DNA from: Apostichopus japonicus
Lineage: Eukaryota; Echinodermata; Holothuroidea; Aspidochirotida; Stichopodidae
DNA: 64,000 nucleotides
Direction: 5' to 3'
NCBI RefSeq assembly: GCF_037975245.1
Contig: NC_092573.1
Coordinates: forward strand, 23,093,265-23,157,264
Shown here: piece after piece, positions 38,301 to 47,841 of the stretch
Numbering within the stretch: position 1 is the first letter of the stretch
How the letters are laid out: each line of letters opens with the position of its first letter
Translations under genes and position numbers: made by a program
The notes under the pieces: generated by a model
Database searches by the model: none
Seen by the model: the letters and a program-made list of their open reading frames with translations, nothing else
What the model was told of the DNA's origin: nothing

Positions 38301-41300
38301 ATTTTTGTTTCACCTTCCCAACTCCTTTATAACTTCCCCACTAACCTCCCTCCCCATTCCACTCCTCCCCCCCCCCAACCCTTATCCATCCTCCTTCACC
38401 ATCAATCTCAGCTAGATGTGACAAATACTTACAAAAATTTGCTCTCATATACTGATGAATTTCATCTAACATAAAACGAGCATCATGCCTCTGGTCTACC
38501 TGAAATTATAATTATAATTATTATTATGATTTTCTTTGATGTTCTGCATTAAATTATTATTCTATCTTCATATGGAATTAGATCATGGATGATACAACAA
38601 CCCACACGACCCAGTCAAGTTATTTACAAGAAATATAAATAAAGTTGCTCAATCAACCACTTTGCTATGCAGTGAAGATTATGAAGATGTAAACATGTTT
38701 GATTTAGCCACTTCCTCTACCTGGTTAATAAATGACTTTGGCATATATGCAGCTTCTTCTTTTTTTAAACAAATAATTAACATTTAATTTCTGGTGGAAT
38801 AAGTCAATGCAAAAGCGTGGTAACAAGCTTTAAACAAGTGCTTATGGCCAAACCTCCCATGTATTAACTTAGAGGAACTGTAACTTTTAGTATCAAAACC
38901 TCATTATGTATCAATTTGTCATTTACTCCATATTTGTGAATGGCGTAAATTTAGGCTAGGAATTCGCCGTCATGGTTGTGAGATTATTTACTACACAGTT
39001 ATATCCAAAAAAGAGTTATGAATCCGTTAGATTCTGGTTATTATGGTGCGCATAACTAGGATTTAAAGAAGATATGTATCTGGCAACAATATATTTTTCG
39101 AGTGGGTGTTTCACATCAAAGATTCCATAAAAGAGAGGAGACTTTTCTCGTATGTTGTTTTTGTTCTGAAGACAGGAAACTACTATAATTCTAATAAAAA
39201 AATAAAATCTAGTAAATACCTCCTGTAATGTTACCAAAAGGCAGAAGTCGGCGTCGCTCCCACGGCAACCAAACCCGTTTAGAGATGATCCCACTAGGAC
39301 CAGGTCACTTCCTTGAAAGAGGAGGGACAGAGAACAAACAAGAATAAATTTGTAACCCCCATAGAATAAATTTCACTACCTCTTTGACGAATACAACAGT
39401 ACGGAAGACTAATGCGGCCATGACAAAAAAACAAACAAAAAAAACGGATATATATACAAGACAAAATTTTTAAAACGAAAAATAAATTTTGTTTTTCGTA
39501 GTAAAAATTTTGTTTGCGTAGCAAAAATTTTGTTTTTCATTTTAAAAATGTTGTTTTTCGTTTTAATTTTTTTTCTTCTATATATATCCATGTTTTTTTG
39601 TTTTTTTTGCCATGGCCGCATTAGTCTTCCGTACAACAGAGATGTTTACAATAGTTGGTACACATATTTATCACACCAGATCAACAACACAGTAGCCGGC
39701 ATGGCTGGCTTGTGTTATGTCTCTCACATAAAGCAGATTGATGCATTTGCCAGTTACCAAATCCTGCCACACAAATAAACTTGATTATGAACATATAGTA
39801 CACTAAAACCCTGGAATATTCTGTACTGTTATTTAGGATAGCTCCTGGATTTATTGATCCCATCCCTTCCAACAATTTGTATCTATATCATACTGTATTT
39901 TCTACCCAGCTGTTTCTTCCATATTAATTTAAACTCCACTGTAAATACAACATGGTTTTGTTATCTTAACTAACCAAGCAGATAATGAACCGTTTCTACA
40001 GCACTGTATTTCACATAAGTTAAAAAGTTATATGATTTAAAAAAACATTTACAATATTGTATTTAGTAAAACTATAATGAAGTACAAAAACTTTAGCATT
40101 CAGATCCCTATAACTATCATATCTTACCTTCATTTGCTTATAAATCTCTGGGCTGAAGTTGTTATTGTCTTCAAGTGATTATGCTAAGAACTAAAATCTT
40201 GCATCATCAAGGCAAAATACTCTTCGTAGCTTTCATAAGAAATACTGCATAAGCCTTGGCACTCGAGTGGGGAAAACGACCGAATGTCCTTGCAAGTGTG
40301 CTTGGCTTTACAACTGTAACAATGAAACACAAAGCGCAGCCTTTACTGTACTTACTTCTGTAAACTTCTCTGATACCGTTTTCTAACCTTCTTCGTAGCT
40401 CTTCCTTGACAAGGTAATCAGGCTCCTTCTGTACGTGAAGCTCGCAATATTCACATATCTCACTAGAGAGCTGACAGAAAATGAAATAACACATTCTAAT
40501 ATTTAAATCAATAAGTAACAAATGTATCAATCAATCAATCAATCGATTGAATCAATCAGTATACTACATCGAGGGAAGTTATCACAAGAAAGGGCATCAC
40601 GAAATGGGATACCACGCTCTTCACAATGATCGTTACAACTGATCAATTGATCAATCGATCAATTAATCAATCAATACACTACATTTGAGGGACATAACAC
40701 ATGAAAAGAGTCCAACAAATTAGAAATCCCAGGGAATAACTTCAGAGTGTTTTCATCAATGTACAAACTCATACTTCATTCATGTGTGGTTAGAGAATAT
40801 TATGAATATGTGTACTACCAATTATCACAAATGTTAAAAAAAATCTCAAGTATGTGATGAAGAAAATGAGAACCAGCTGCTGAATCCTACGTCCTCATTC
40901 AAGACTTAGCAACCAGCAAAGAACAATGTCAGTTTACCTGCTTCCTCTGCTGTATGACTCTGTCAAGGTCATCTAGCTCTGTCTCGCTATCATCGCTGGA
41001 CACCACTACTTCGGGATGGGAGGATGCTGTAGGAGGATCACGTCTGGAATTTGACGATGGAAGATGCTTCCGTTCTGGACTCCTCTTGCTCTTCTTGATG
41101 GCAGCTGTCTCCCCTCTTTGATCATCTTCATCCTCGGATGTAAACTTTCGCCTTTAGAAATGAGGTAATGTCAAAGGTCAAGTGCCTTCTTCCATATAGT
41201 TTTCTCCATTGACCTTCTCTTTCACTACTTACCCAAAATAATTTCCACTGGTAGGCAAGGGATTTATTACCTCCATGCTCACCATAAACAGGGAATTACT

Positions 41301-42092
41301 TCAAGAGGAACCAATGCAGTGGCTTGTTTTTGTTTGCTTAATTTGTCTACATGATCTGGGTTGTCTTTGGACAAAGAACTTCCATTTGCCAGTTAGTGCA
41401 ATGTCTTTAATGCAATAAATGCAAAAAAATTGAACAAATGATCTTGTTGTATCCCAATTTTTAGTGTCAAAACTGATCGATATGTGTAGGTATGCATCAA
41501 GTACACATTGAGACTACTTTACGCTCACAATTTGTATGAAAAATTTAGTGACTGTCCACATCATAACTATGTTTTATAAGTACAAGTAGTGCTATCACTA
41601 TAAACGTTGATATTTTTCAGGTTTTTCCTCCGATTTGTGAAATATAACAAATAAATGAGATGACAAATGATGCTATATTACCACAAAAATATTGAAATTT
41701 CATGGTCTATACTCTAGTCAATCTGTGTCATGTGAAGCTCAACAACAATGGTGTTATATTTACTACCTTAAATCGTTAAAGACCTGTACAATAGCAAGCA
41801 CAGATAATACTTACTTTACTGGGTAATTCCTACTGGGATTTGATGTTCCAGCTGCTGAACGTTCATGTTCTGCTCTTCTTTGGTTATTAAGTTTTGTTTG
41901 TTCTATCGCATGGGCCGCTATTTGTCTATTACCTCCACTTTGATGTGATGGCCAGTCATTGGGACGATATTGTGGCATGTAGTGGTGAAGGTCGTGATTG
42001 CTTGCACTCATCCAAGCAGGGAATACATATGTTGGCAGCAAGGCACGCTGTGGTTGTAAACCATGGGTGGGCCAATAAAAATTATAAGCCAT
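32352..42092 (-). CDS. TENT2: GLD2/TENT2-like cytoplasmic poly(A) RNA polymerase (12 exons)
   Basis: Exons, 5' to 3' on the minus strand: 42092-41815, 41151-40938, 40470-40356, 39311-39220, 38499-38433, 37350-37284, 36395-36359, 35809-35770, 34674-34546, 34330-34284, 33243-33009 and 32701-32352. All phases match, giving 556 aa. Residues 1-200 are low-complexity with an acidic stretch and a KKSKRSPERK basic patch. The nucleotidyltransferase motif VGSSLNGFG...SDADF carries catalytic Asp222 and Asp224. The third Asp (283) is in GIECDININNIT. The central domain has NDASQGTLSSYSLVLLVLHY. The PAP-associated part is SLGELLMGFFKH...ISVR, followed by EPFEKMNVARAV. GLD2 adds A tails to mRNAs and some microRNAs. 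It has no RNA-binding domain of its own and relies on partners. The last ~80 residues are Lys/Arg-rich and extend past the usual GLD2 end. Plausible divergent control with frataxin is inference. Confidence 0.95.
33640..34195 (+). repeat. tandem array built on ATGCAGGTAACT
   Basis: The word ATGCAGGTAAC or variants occurs about ten times. A higher-order unit of about 117 bases is repeated at 33941 and 34059. The array fills much of the GLD2-like intron between exons 10 and 11. On the plus strand each unit contains CAG|GTAACT, a good splice donor, but the host gene runs on the minus strand. Confidence 0.85.
35235..35516. mobile_element. hAT-type MITE, family B
   Basis: The element at 35243-35508 (266 bp) has perfect 14-bp inverted ends CAGGCGCGTAGCCA and TGGCTACGCGCCTG. 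It is flanked by CTGATGAC at 35235-35242 and 35509-35516. It contains G-rich sequence and no ORF. It sits in the GLD2-like intron between exons 8 and 9. Perfect ends suggest recent insertion. Confidence 0.9.
39394..39639. mobile_element. palindromic MITE in GLD2-like intron 3
   Basis: Inverted ends TACGGAAGACTAATGCGGCC and GGCCGCATTAGTCTTCCGTA delimit 39400-39633 (234 bp). CAACAG occurs on both sides (39394-39399 and 39634-39639). The interior is A/T-rich with AAAATTTTGTTTTTCGTA repeats and TATATATA blocks at each end. The end of the element is about 83 bases upstream, in the gene's sense, of the catalytic exon acceptor. The superfamily is uncertain. Confidence 0.75.
40525..40675 (+). repeat. 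ATCA tetranucleotide microsatellites
   Basis: Two short arrays of ATCA/ATCG (about 40528-40560 and 40640-40675) lie just upstream, in the minus-strand sense, of the third GLD2-like exon. They contain palindromic TTGATCAATCGATCAA-type sequence. Confidence 0.7.
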
Positions 42093-43510
42093 AATGCAGT
42101 TTCAGAGTCTACCGGTTTCTCAATTGAGATCTACAAGACAAAACAAGACTACCATAATTAGTAGGTGACTGAATTAGCATCATTCATAGAACTTTGTCAA
42201 ATAACTTTCTTCCTAAATTTTGCCATGTTTGCAGATTTGATCAAACTTGGCTAGGTTTATATCAATTTGAAGATGACAATTTAGAGATGCTGCTGTAGTA
42301 TTGGTATGCATGCAAGATTCTAAGTTGTATTAAAAGCAAAAATTTATGAACAGATTATGTGAGGGATTTCCAAATATTCATGTTACACTGAAACAAATGA
42401 TGTATCCATAACCAGTTATGAAGCAGATTGGTTGCCAGATAACATTGTAGTTTGTACGATGTACACTCCCAAAGCAACGTAGGCTAGGCCTACATTACAT
42501 GAAGCTTTGCTGACTCCATGATGATTAAGTTCAACAAGGCTAACTTCAAAATCAGTATATAATTCTCTCAAGAGGAACAGCCGAGGCCTCGTCTACTGCA
42601 GTACACTAGTCTAGGCCTACAGTAACCTACAGTGGTAGTCGTTGAGGTTGCCAGCGCCTGACGGACGCCACATATTGGGACGAAACCAGATGCTTTTCTT
42701 GTTTTGTTTTTATTTTAACTGCTGAAAAGGCGTCGGTAACCCTGTATAATCACAGACGATACTGACTGTCTATTCATCAAGGCATTATATTGATTTAGTT
42801 CCCCCAAAAGCGTCAATACTTCCAACATTTTATAAGCCACAAGACTCTGCACACGGTAATTTCTGATTAGATTCTGCTGACAAATATACTTACAGTGCAG
42901 AAAACACAATTTTTTTTTTCACTTACATGTACACTATGTTTTTCTTCAATTTTATGATACCAAATCCAGGATGATGAAAATAACATAGAATCAGAAAGTC
43001 GAGAAGGATGGTATAGAATGAATGGATGTAAGGGAAGTTAAAAATTTAGGCCTATTGGAGGCATGGGTGTGTGCAATTAGAGGAGTACAAGGCAGTGGTG
43101 GTCTGCAAAGAAGGCAAACTGAATTTAAAGGAGGCCCATACAAATCAATCAGGTTCTTGGCGACTATGTTGTGTTAGAGTAACTGTGTAAAACCGCCTAC
43201 TTTTGCTACTTGTACTGAATCATCCTTCCTCTTCCGAACCTAATCTAGGCCTATCCTGAGACTGAGAGTCAGAATCTACAGTCTCGGAGCCAAATTCTAT
43301 CCTGCTCCAGCCAAATTCTTACCTTCTCTATCCTAAATCATTTGAATATGCCTAATCATTTCGGTAAGCCATTGTGCTCCTCCAAAAAAATCGGTATTTT
43401 CTGCTGACTGAATGGTGCTTTCCAGTTTCCGCTGACAAATGTGGTGTGTGGGAAAGCACCGTTTTTGTCAGCGGAAAGTACCGTGTGCGGAGAATAACAG
43501 TACCCTGCAT

Positions 43511-44635
43511 GCGAGATTTTTTTTCCCAGCGCGGTAAAGGCCAAGATTAGCATACCTCGCTTCCCATTGGCTGGGGTCCGCATACATAAGATACATTACA
43601 AAATCAACTAGCAGCTGCTGCACTGAATCACTCATCACATTTCCCAAGGCCACTTTGCTACCCTCAAAAAAAGAAAACAGTCTAGCAGCAGATTGTACAA
43701 TGGTACGCGTTTGAGTAGAGTTCATTTATTTGTCGGTGTGTTATGCCATATGGGTGTAGAGGGTCTGTGGTTATGCATCGCACAACTATGTTGCTGAAAG
43801 AAGTTAAGTCAAACTGAAACAGTTTGAAGATGATAAAAAAAATCACCATATAATATAAACTTAAGACAATTTATGTGTTCAATAACCATGTAATCCACAG
43901 TGGCAGTGGGACTTTACTAACATGCATGACTAAATACTAGGCCTATATCTTTCGTATTATATTATCTGAAAACCGTGCCAAAGGGTCATAATAAACCGTT
44001 TCAAAGGGTCATAATTTTGAAAATCAAATCAATGTCTATGCTCAAAATTAAGAGTCTATCAGTTTAAACTTAAAAGCATCTCAAGTAAATAGTCAACCAG
44101 AAACGGTCAAGCTGTCCAATGTTTTTAAGCAGTTTTGAAGCAAGCAAACGCCTGGTTCTTATCTGCGTACATTACAACAGCAGTACTCTGTACAGCAAGT
44201 TCCACCATCACTTGCACCCTTGTCAAAACTAACTTATTCGATTTATTGGCTTTTCAGTTTTGGATCATCAACCTAAGTAAATATTACCTTCAAAGAAGGA
44301 CATTCATCTTCAGTGAGACGTGTACACTCACAGTCCATAGTCGCAGTGTTGTTTTACTTATGGAGGTAAATGTACACAAACAAGTCCGCGCAAAAGCAAA
44401 GAAAAAACATTTTAACAAATTTGTTAACAAACTTGTCTCAAGACAGTCGCCAGTTCATGCAGTACGTGTATGCGAATCACGAGCCACTGCGTGCACATGT
44501 ATGTTCATGTTAATACATACACGCATAGCGTAAGCAAGAACTTCCCAATTCAGCATCAAAAGTGCAAGACACAGCCAATGAGAAGCGAGGTATGCAAATG
44601 ATGGCCTTTACCGCGCTGGGAAAAAAAATCTCGCA
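43511..44635. repeat. inverted pair of 64-bp arms with CCAAT and octamer-like words
   Basis: The left arm is 43511-43573 and the right arm 44572-44635. The right arm on the plus strand reads AGCCAATGAGAAGCGAGG, then TATGCAAATGATGG, then TTTACCGCGCTGGG, an A run and TCTCGC. The left arm carries the same order on the minus strand with few changes (TATGCTAAT in place of TATGCAAAT). Both CCAAT words face outward, toward GLD2 and frataxin respectively. They could be duplicated promoter modules or the ends of a foldback element. No target duplication was found. Confidence 0.6.
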
Positions 44636-45230
44636 CCCTGCATAGCATAAGTTAGGCTAGGCCTAGGCTAACTTAACGTTAGGCCTAGTCATTTGTTGCA
44701 GTTATTTGTGTTTTTTTCATTCAAGTAAATCATAATTGATACTTGCCAACATAAAAACCTTAAGAATAAACTACTGAAATGAGTTGGTAAATGTAATTGA
44801 CTGCTGCAAGCTCCGTTACGTAGAATCCTTCTAAAGTCCAAAGCTTCAGCATAGGCTTCTAAGTTCTAGTAATAGTACTAATATTAATAGGACTTCTGTA
44901 CGAAACTGTACTAGTCTGAAGCCTAATGTTATGCTATGCCATGCCCTCACAGAAATTTCTGTGCATTCCCTATGGTTGTGTGTACACCATGGGAGTATGG
45001 CATGCCGTTTTAACTTTGAAAAAAAACTTTTAAATTTGAAATTGTATTTCACTCATAGAAATAAAGAGTTTATAGTTCTTTGATTTCACTTAATTGAAAG
45101 AAAAGTTCAGGTAAAAATTTCTTTTTGATATGTTACAGAGGAACATAATCTTATCATTCTAGGGAAATTGCATTCGATTCTTATGTACCGCTTTTGAGAT
45201 ATTGTCAGATGAAATTATCTGATATTCTAC

Positions 45231-45290
45231 CAAAAGTGAACTTGAAGCAAACAGGTGTGATGTCATAGTTGCACACTGACAAATAATGTT
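45231..45290 (+). repeat. third occurrence of the foldback inner word
   Basis: ACCAAAAGTGAACTTGAAGC, AACAGGTGTGATGTCATAG and CACACTGACAAA match the left arm of the element at 18741-19303 almost exactly. Only a partial element can be traced around it. Confidence 0.6.
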
Positions 45291-45799
45291 TTGATTTTTC
45301 TTCATTTTTCAGTCTATTGATTTGACATTGGATTGGATAGGGTTACTAGTTTGTCTAAAGGCGATGTGAAATTTATAAAATACCAATACCTATGGTACAT
45401 TCAAATTATGGATGCATCCAATTGTGAAGTATAAAATTAGACGTACATTTTAAAGGAAAGCAAAGGAAAGGCTTTTATGGTGGCAAGGCGTTTTAAACTT
45501 TACCTCCCAATTCTACTTAAATTAAAGGTTTGCTGTATAGACCCCAACTATGGCACGCTATCATGAAAAATTTTCTTGAGATTACGTAATCGACCTGCCT
45601 TGGTCTTAAAATGACCTCTCTTTACCAATTAGTCTGCAACGCCTGCCACATATATTTTCTTGTATGAGGGTCTTTGTGTGACACTTAAGGATTAAGTATA
45701 CTGTAGACATGAATATATTTCCACACAGTTTTTACACAAAGAGCCTATTGGTGTTAAGAAGCTATGCAGACTAATCGTGGAGCCTGAGGTCGATTTACG

Positions 45800-46895
45800 A
45801 CCGTGGCCAGGCGCGGCGGAACGGGAAAATTATTGGGGGGGCTAATGTGTGGAGACTATCTAAGCGGAGCGCCACCATCGGTTGGCGCGGAGCGTACAAG
45901 AAAATTTTGGGTTCTTTCAAACCCCCAGATGGCCGGAAACGGCACTTTCCGAGTGTTTTATGCTGCGAATACCTAGCCCTAAAATATGGGTCTCAAGCCT
46001 GCAATTTCTCAGATTGCACGTAAAAGTCTGCAAAAACATTGTAATTTGTATATTCGATGTTTTTTAAGAGAGTAGCTATTACTCGTAGTGTACTCGCAAA
46101 GATGTTTTTGAGTGTAGTAAGGGCAGTGGCGGAGCTAGAGTATTGGTCAGGGAGGGCAAGAATGGTCTGTAGGGGCGCTTTCGACACTATCTAAGCGGAG
46201 CGCCACCACAGGTTGGCGCGGAGCGTACAGAAAATTTTTGAGTAAAGATACTCCCTAGATTGCAGGAAATGACCCTTTCCGGGGCCTTGCTAATTTGCAG
46301 ATAAACGGAGAATAAATAGGTGTCGTCGCCATTTTGTCGGAAAATTACACCAACAGAATATGACAAATGTCAATAGGTATATGAGAGCGCAATAAAATAG
46401 TCAAAAATCGCGAATAAGTAAAAAGTAGTGAAAAGCTGAAAAGGGCGCCAGCAGTCCATTTGAGTCCGTCAGGGGGGGGGCATCCGCCCCCTGACTGTAT
46501 ATATGGACGCTCCGCCACTAAGTAAGGGGATGTTGGAGAACTGGCTGAAATGAGGCAAGTCATTGGCCTAAGACGAAATTGTGTCACGCTTACCGGTACT
46601 CACACTCACTGCTTCCACTTTTCACGGGGCGTGAAGACGCGGTTGGGGTGACAATGTGGTCTATAGCCAGGGGACGTGCCGAGGGTCCCCCAGCAATTAC
46701 TAAAATTATTACACCTATAGAGTATACGTGTGCATCGGACAGATCGACAAGTATGCATTGAAAAATGGGCAGATGCACGTTTCGGAGCCTTGGTAAATAT
46801 TGGGGGGGCTTATCATGCATTTGCCCCCTCAACTTTTTTATTGGGGTGGCTCAGCCCCCCCAAGCCCCCCCGGTTCCGCCGCCACTGACCGTGGC
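45800..46895. mobile_element. hAT-type MITE, family C, interrupted by a family A insert
   Basis: Ends CAGGCGCGGCGGAAC (from 45808) and GTTCCGCCGCCACTG (to 46887) are inverted with two mismatches. ACCGTGGC flanks both sides (45800-45807 and 46888-46895). Total length is 1080 bp, of which 405 bp is the later family A insertion and its duplication. Near its left end it shares CTATCTAAGCGGAGC with family A, so the two families are related. Confidence 0.85.
46116..46528 (+). mobile_element. hAT-type MITE, family A copy 3 (nested)
   Basis: The element at 46124-46520 (397 bp) begins CAGTGGCGGAGC and ends GCTCCGCCACTA. It is flanked by AGTAAGGG at 46116-46123 and 46521-46528. It lies inside the family C element, so it inserted later. 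It matches copies at 11496 and 21971. Confidence 0.9.
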
Positions 46896-47841
46896 AGGTC
46901 GGTTACGTAATCAAAAAACTTTCCTAGCTATAGCGTGCTATAATTGGAGCCAAAAAAACAGAATTTTAAGTTGATTAGGCGTCCCCGATATTAGGGGACT
47001 CTTCCCGGTTCCAATGTTTCGTGCCAGATTAACAAGTGTCCCCGAAAATGTCCAAGAGTGAACAAAAAGTCTTCGTCTTAATTGTTCGAAAGTCCCTAAT
47101 GATCGGGGTGCAGAGACGAAAAGGACGACATTTGAAGACATAAACACAATGTGCATTACTGGTAAGTGATATTTTACATTACCTGAAGTTGTTTGTCTGC
47201 CTGTCTGTGAAGTTAGAATAGCCTGCACAATTTAGGCCAATTTGCCCTTTGACCTCGATTGACATTTGACTCCAACCCTAAACATCTAAATCTGACTTGT
47301 TTTAAAATTCGTCTCATCATTCTCTACACAAATAGTGCTTTAATGCCTTTTCCTACATATTGACCAGCAGAAAATTGCTAAAATCCAAGTTTTAGGTTCA
47401 TGGAATTTTCACCTCTGACCTTTGACCTACGACGCCATAACTCACGCAAGCACGAGCTTAGATGGTCAGGCACCTACCATCAACCGAGTTTGAACTTGAT
47501 TTGACTTACGGTGTTGGAGGATAACTTCAATACAAGTTAATAGTATGTAGGGGTGAGCATGTAGCATATACAATCTATGCATGTCCAGATGTCCACTGTA
47601 CCTATCCGTACGTATGTAGCACGGCATAGGCATCGGTACATGGATAGACTATGTAATAGCTACTTACAGTAGGCCCATGCCACATTGAATCTAATTTCAT
47701 AATCAAATACAAATGCACTCAGACCGTTTCTCCACGCACAGTTTGAGAAAGCTCCACATCTGAAAGAACTATGAGTACGTTTCCGCGACGGCAATATAAA
47801 TACGGTACAAACGGCGCGCCATACAAGTGGATAAACACAAC

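Larger units (their letters stand above)
45540..46951. repeat. outer foldback element carrying nested insertions
   Basis: A left arm at 45541-45600 is the reverse complement, with about 80% matching, of a right arm at 46894-46951. Shared words are GGCACGCTAT (left) versus ATAGCGTGCTAT (right), and ATTACGTAA(T/C)CGACCTGCC. The interior holds two further elements, each with its own target duplication. Its own insertion duplication is not clear. Confidence 0.55.
42093..47841. other. divergent intergenic region between GLD2-like and frataxin genes
   Basis: No coding exon is supported. On the minus strand an acceptor-like TGTAG at about 42130 suggests that a 5' UTR exon of the GLD2-like gene begins there and that its promoter lies further right. 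The region contains an interleaved inverted repeat at 43414-43477, outward-facing arms at 43511-43573 and 44572-44635, a cluster of TAGGCCTA-like words, and nested insertions at 45540-46951. Confidence 0.5.

Noticed and set aside
43468-43725. Minus-strand frame of 85 codons, considered as a histone-like gene because of nearby CCAAT and octamer words
   Set aside because: The translation shows no histone fold residues and it crosses the inverted-repeat arm.
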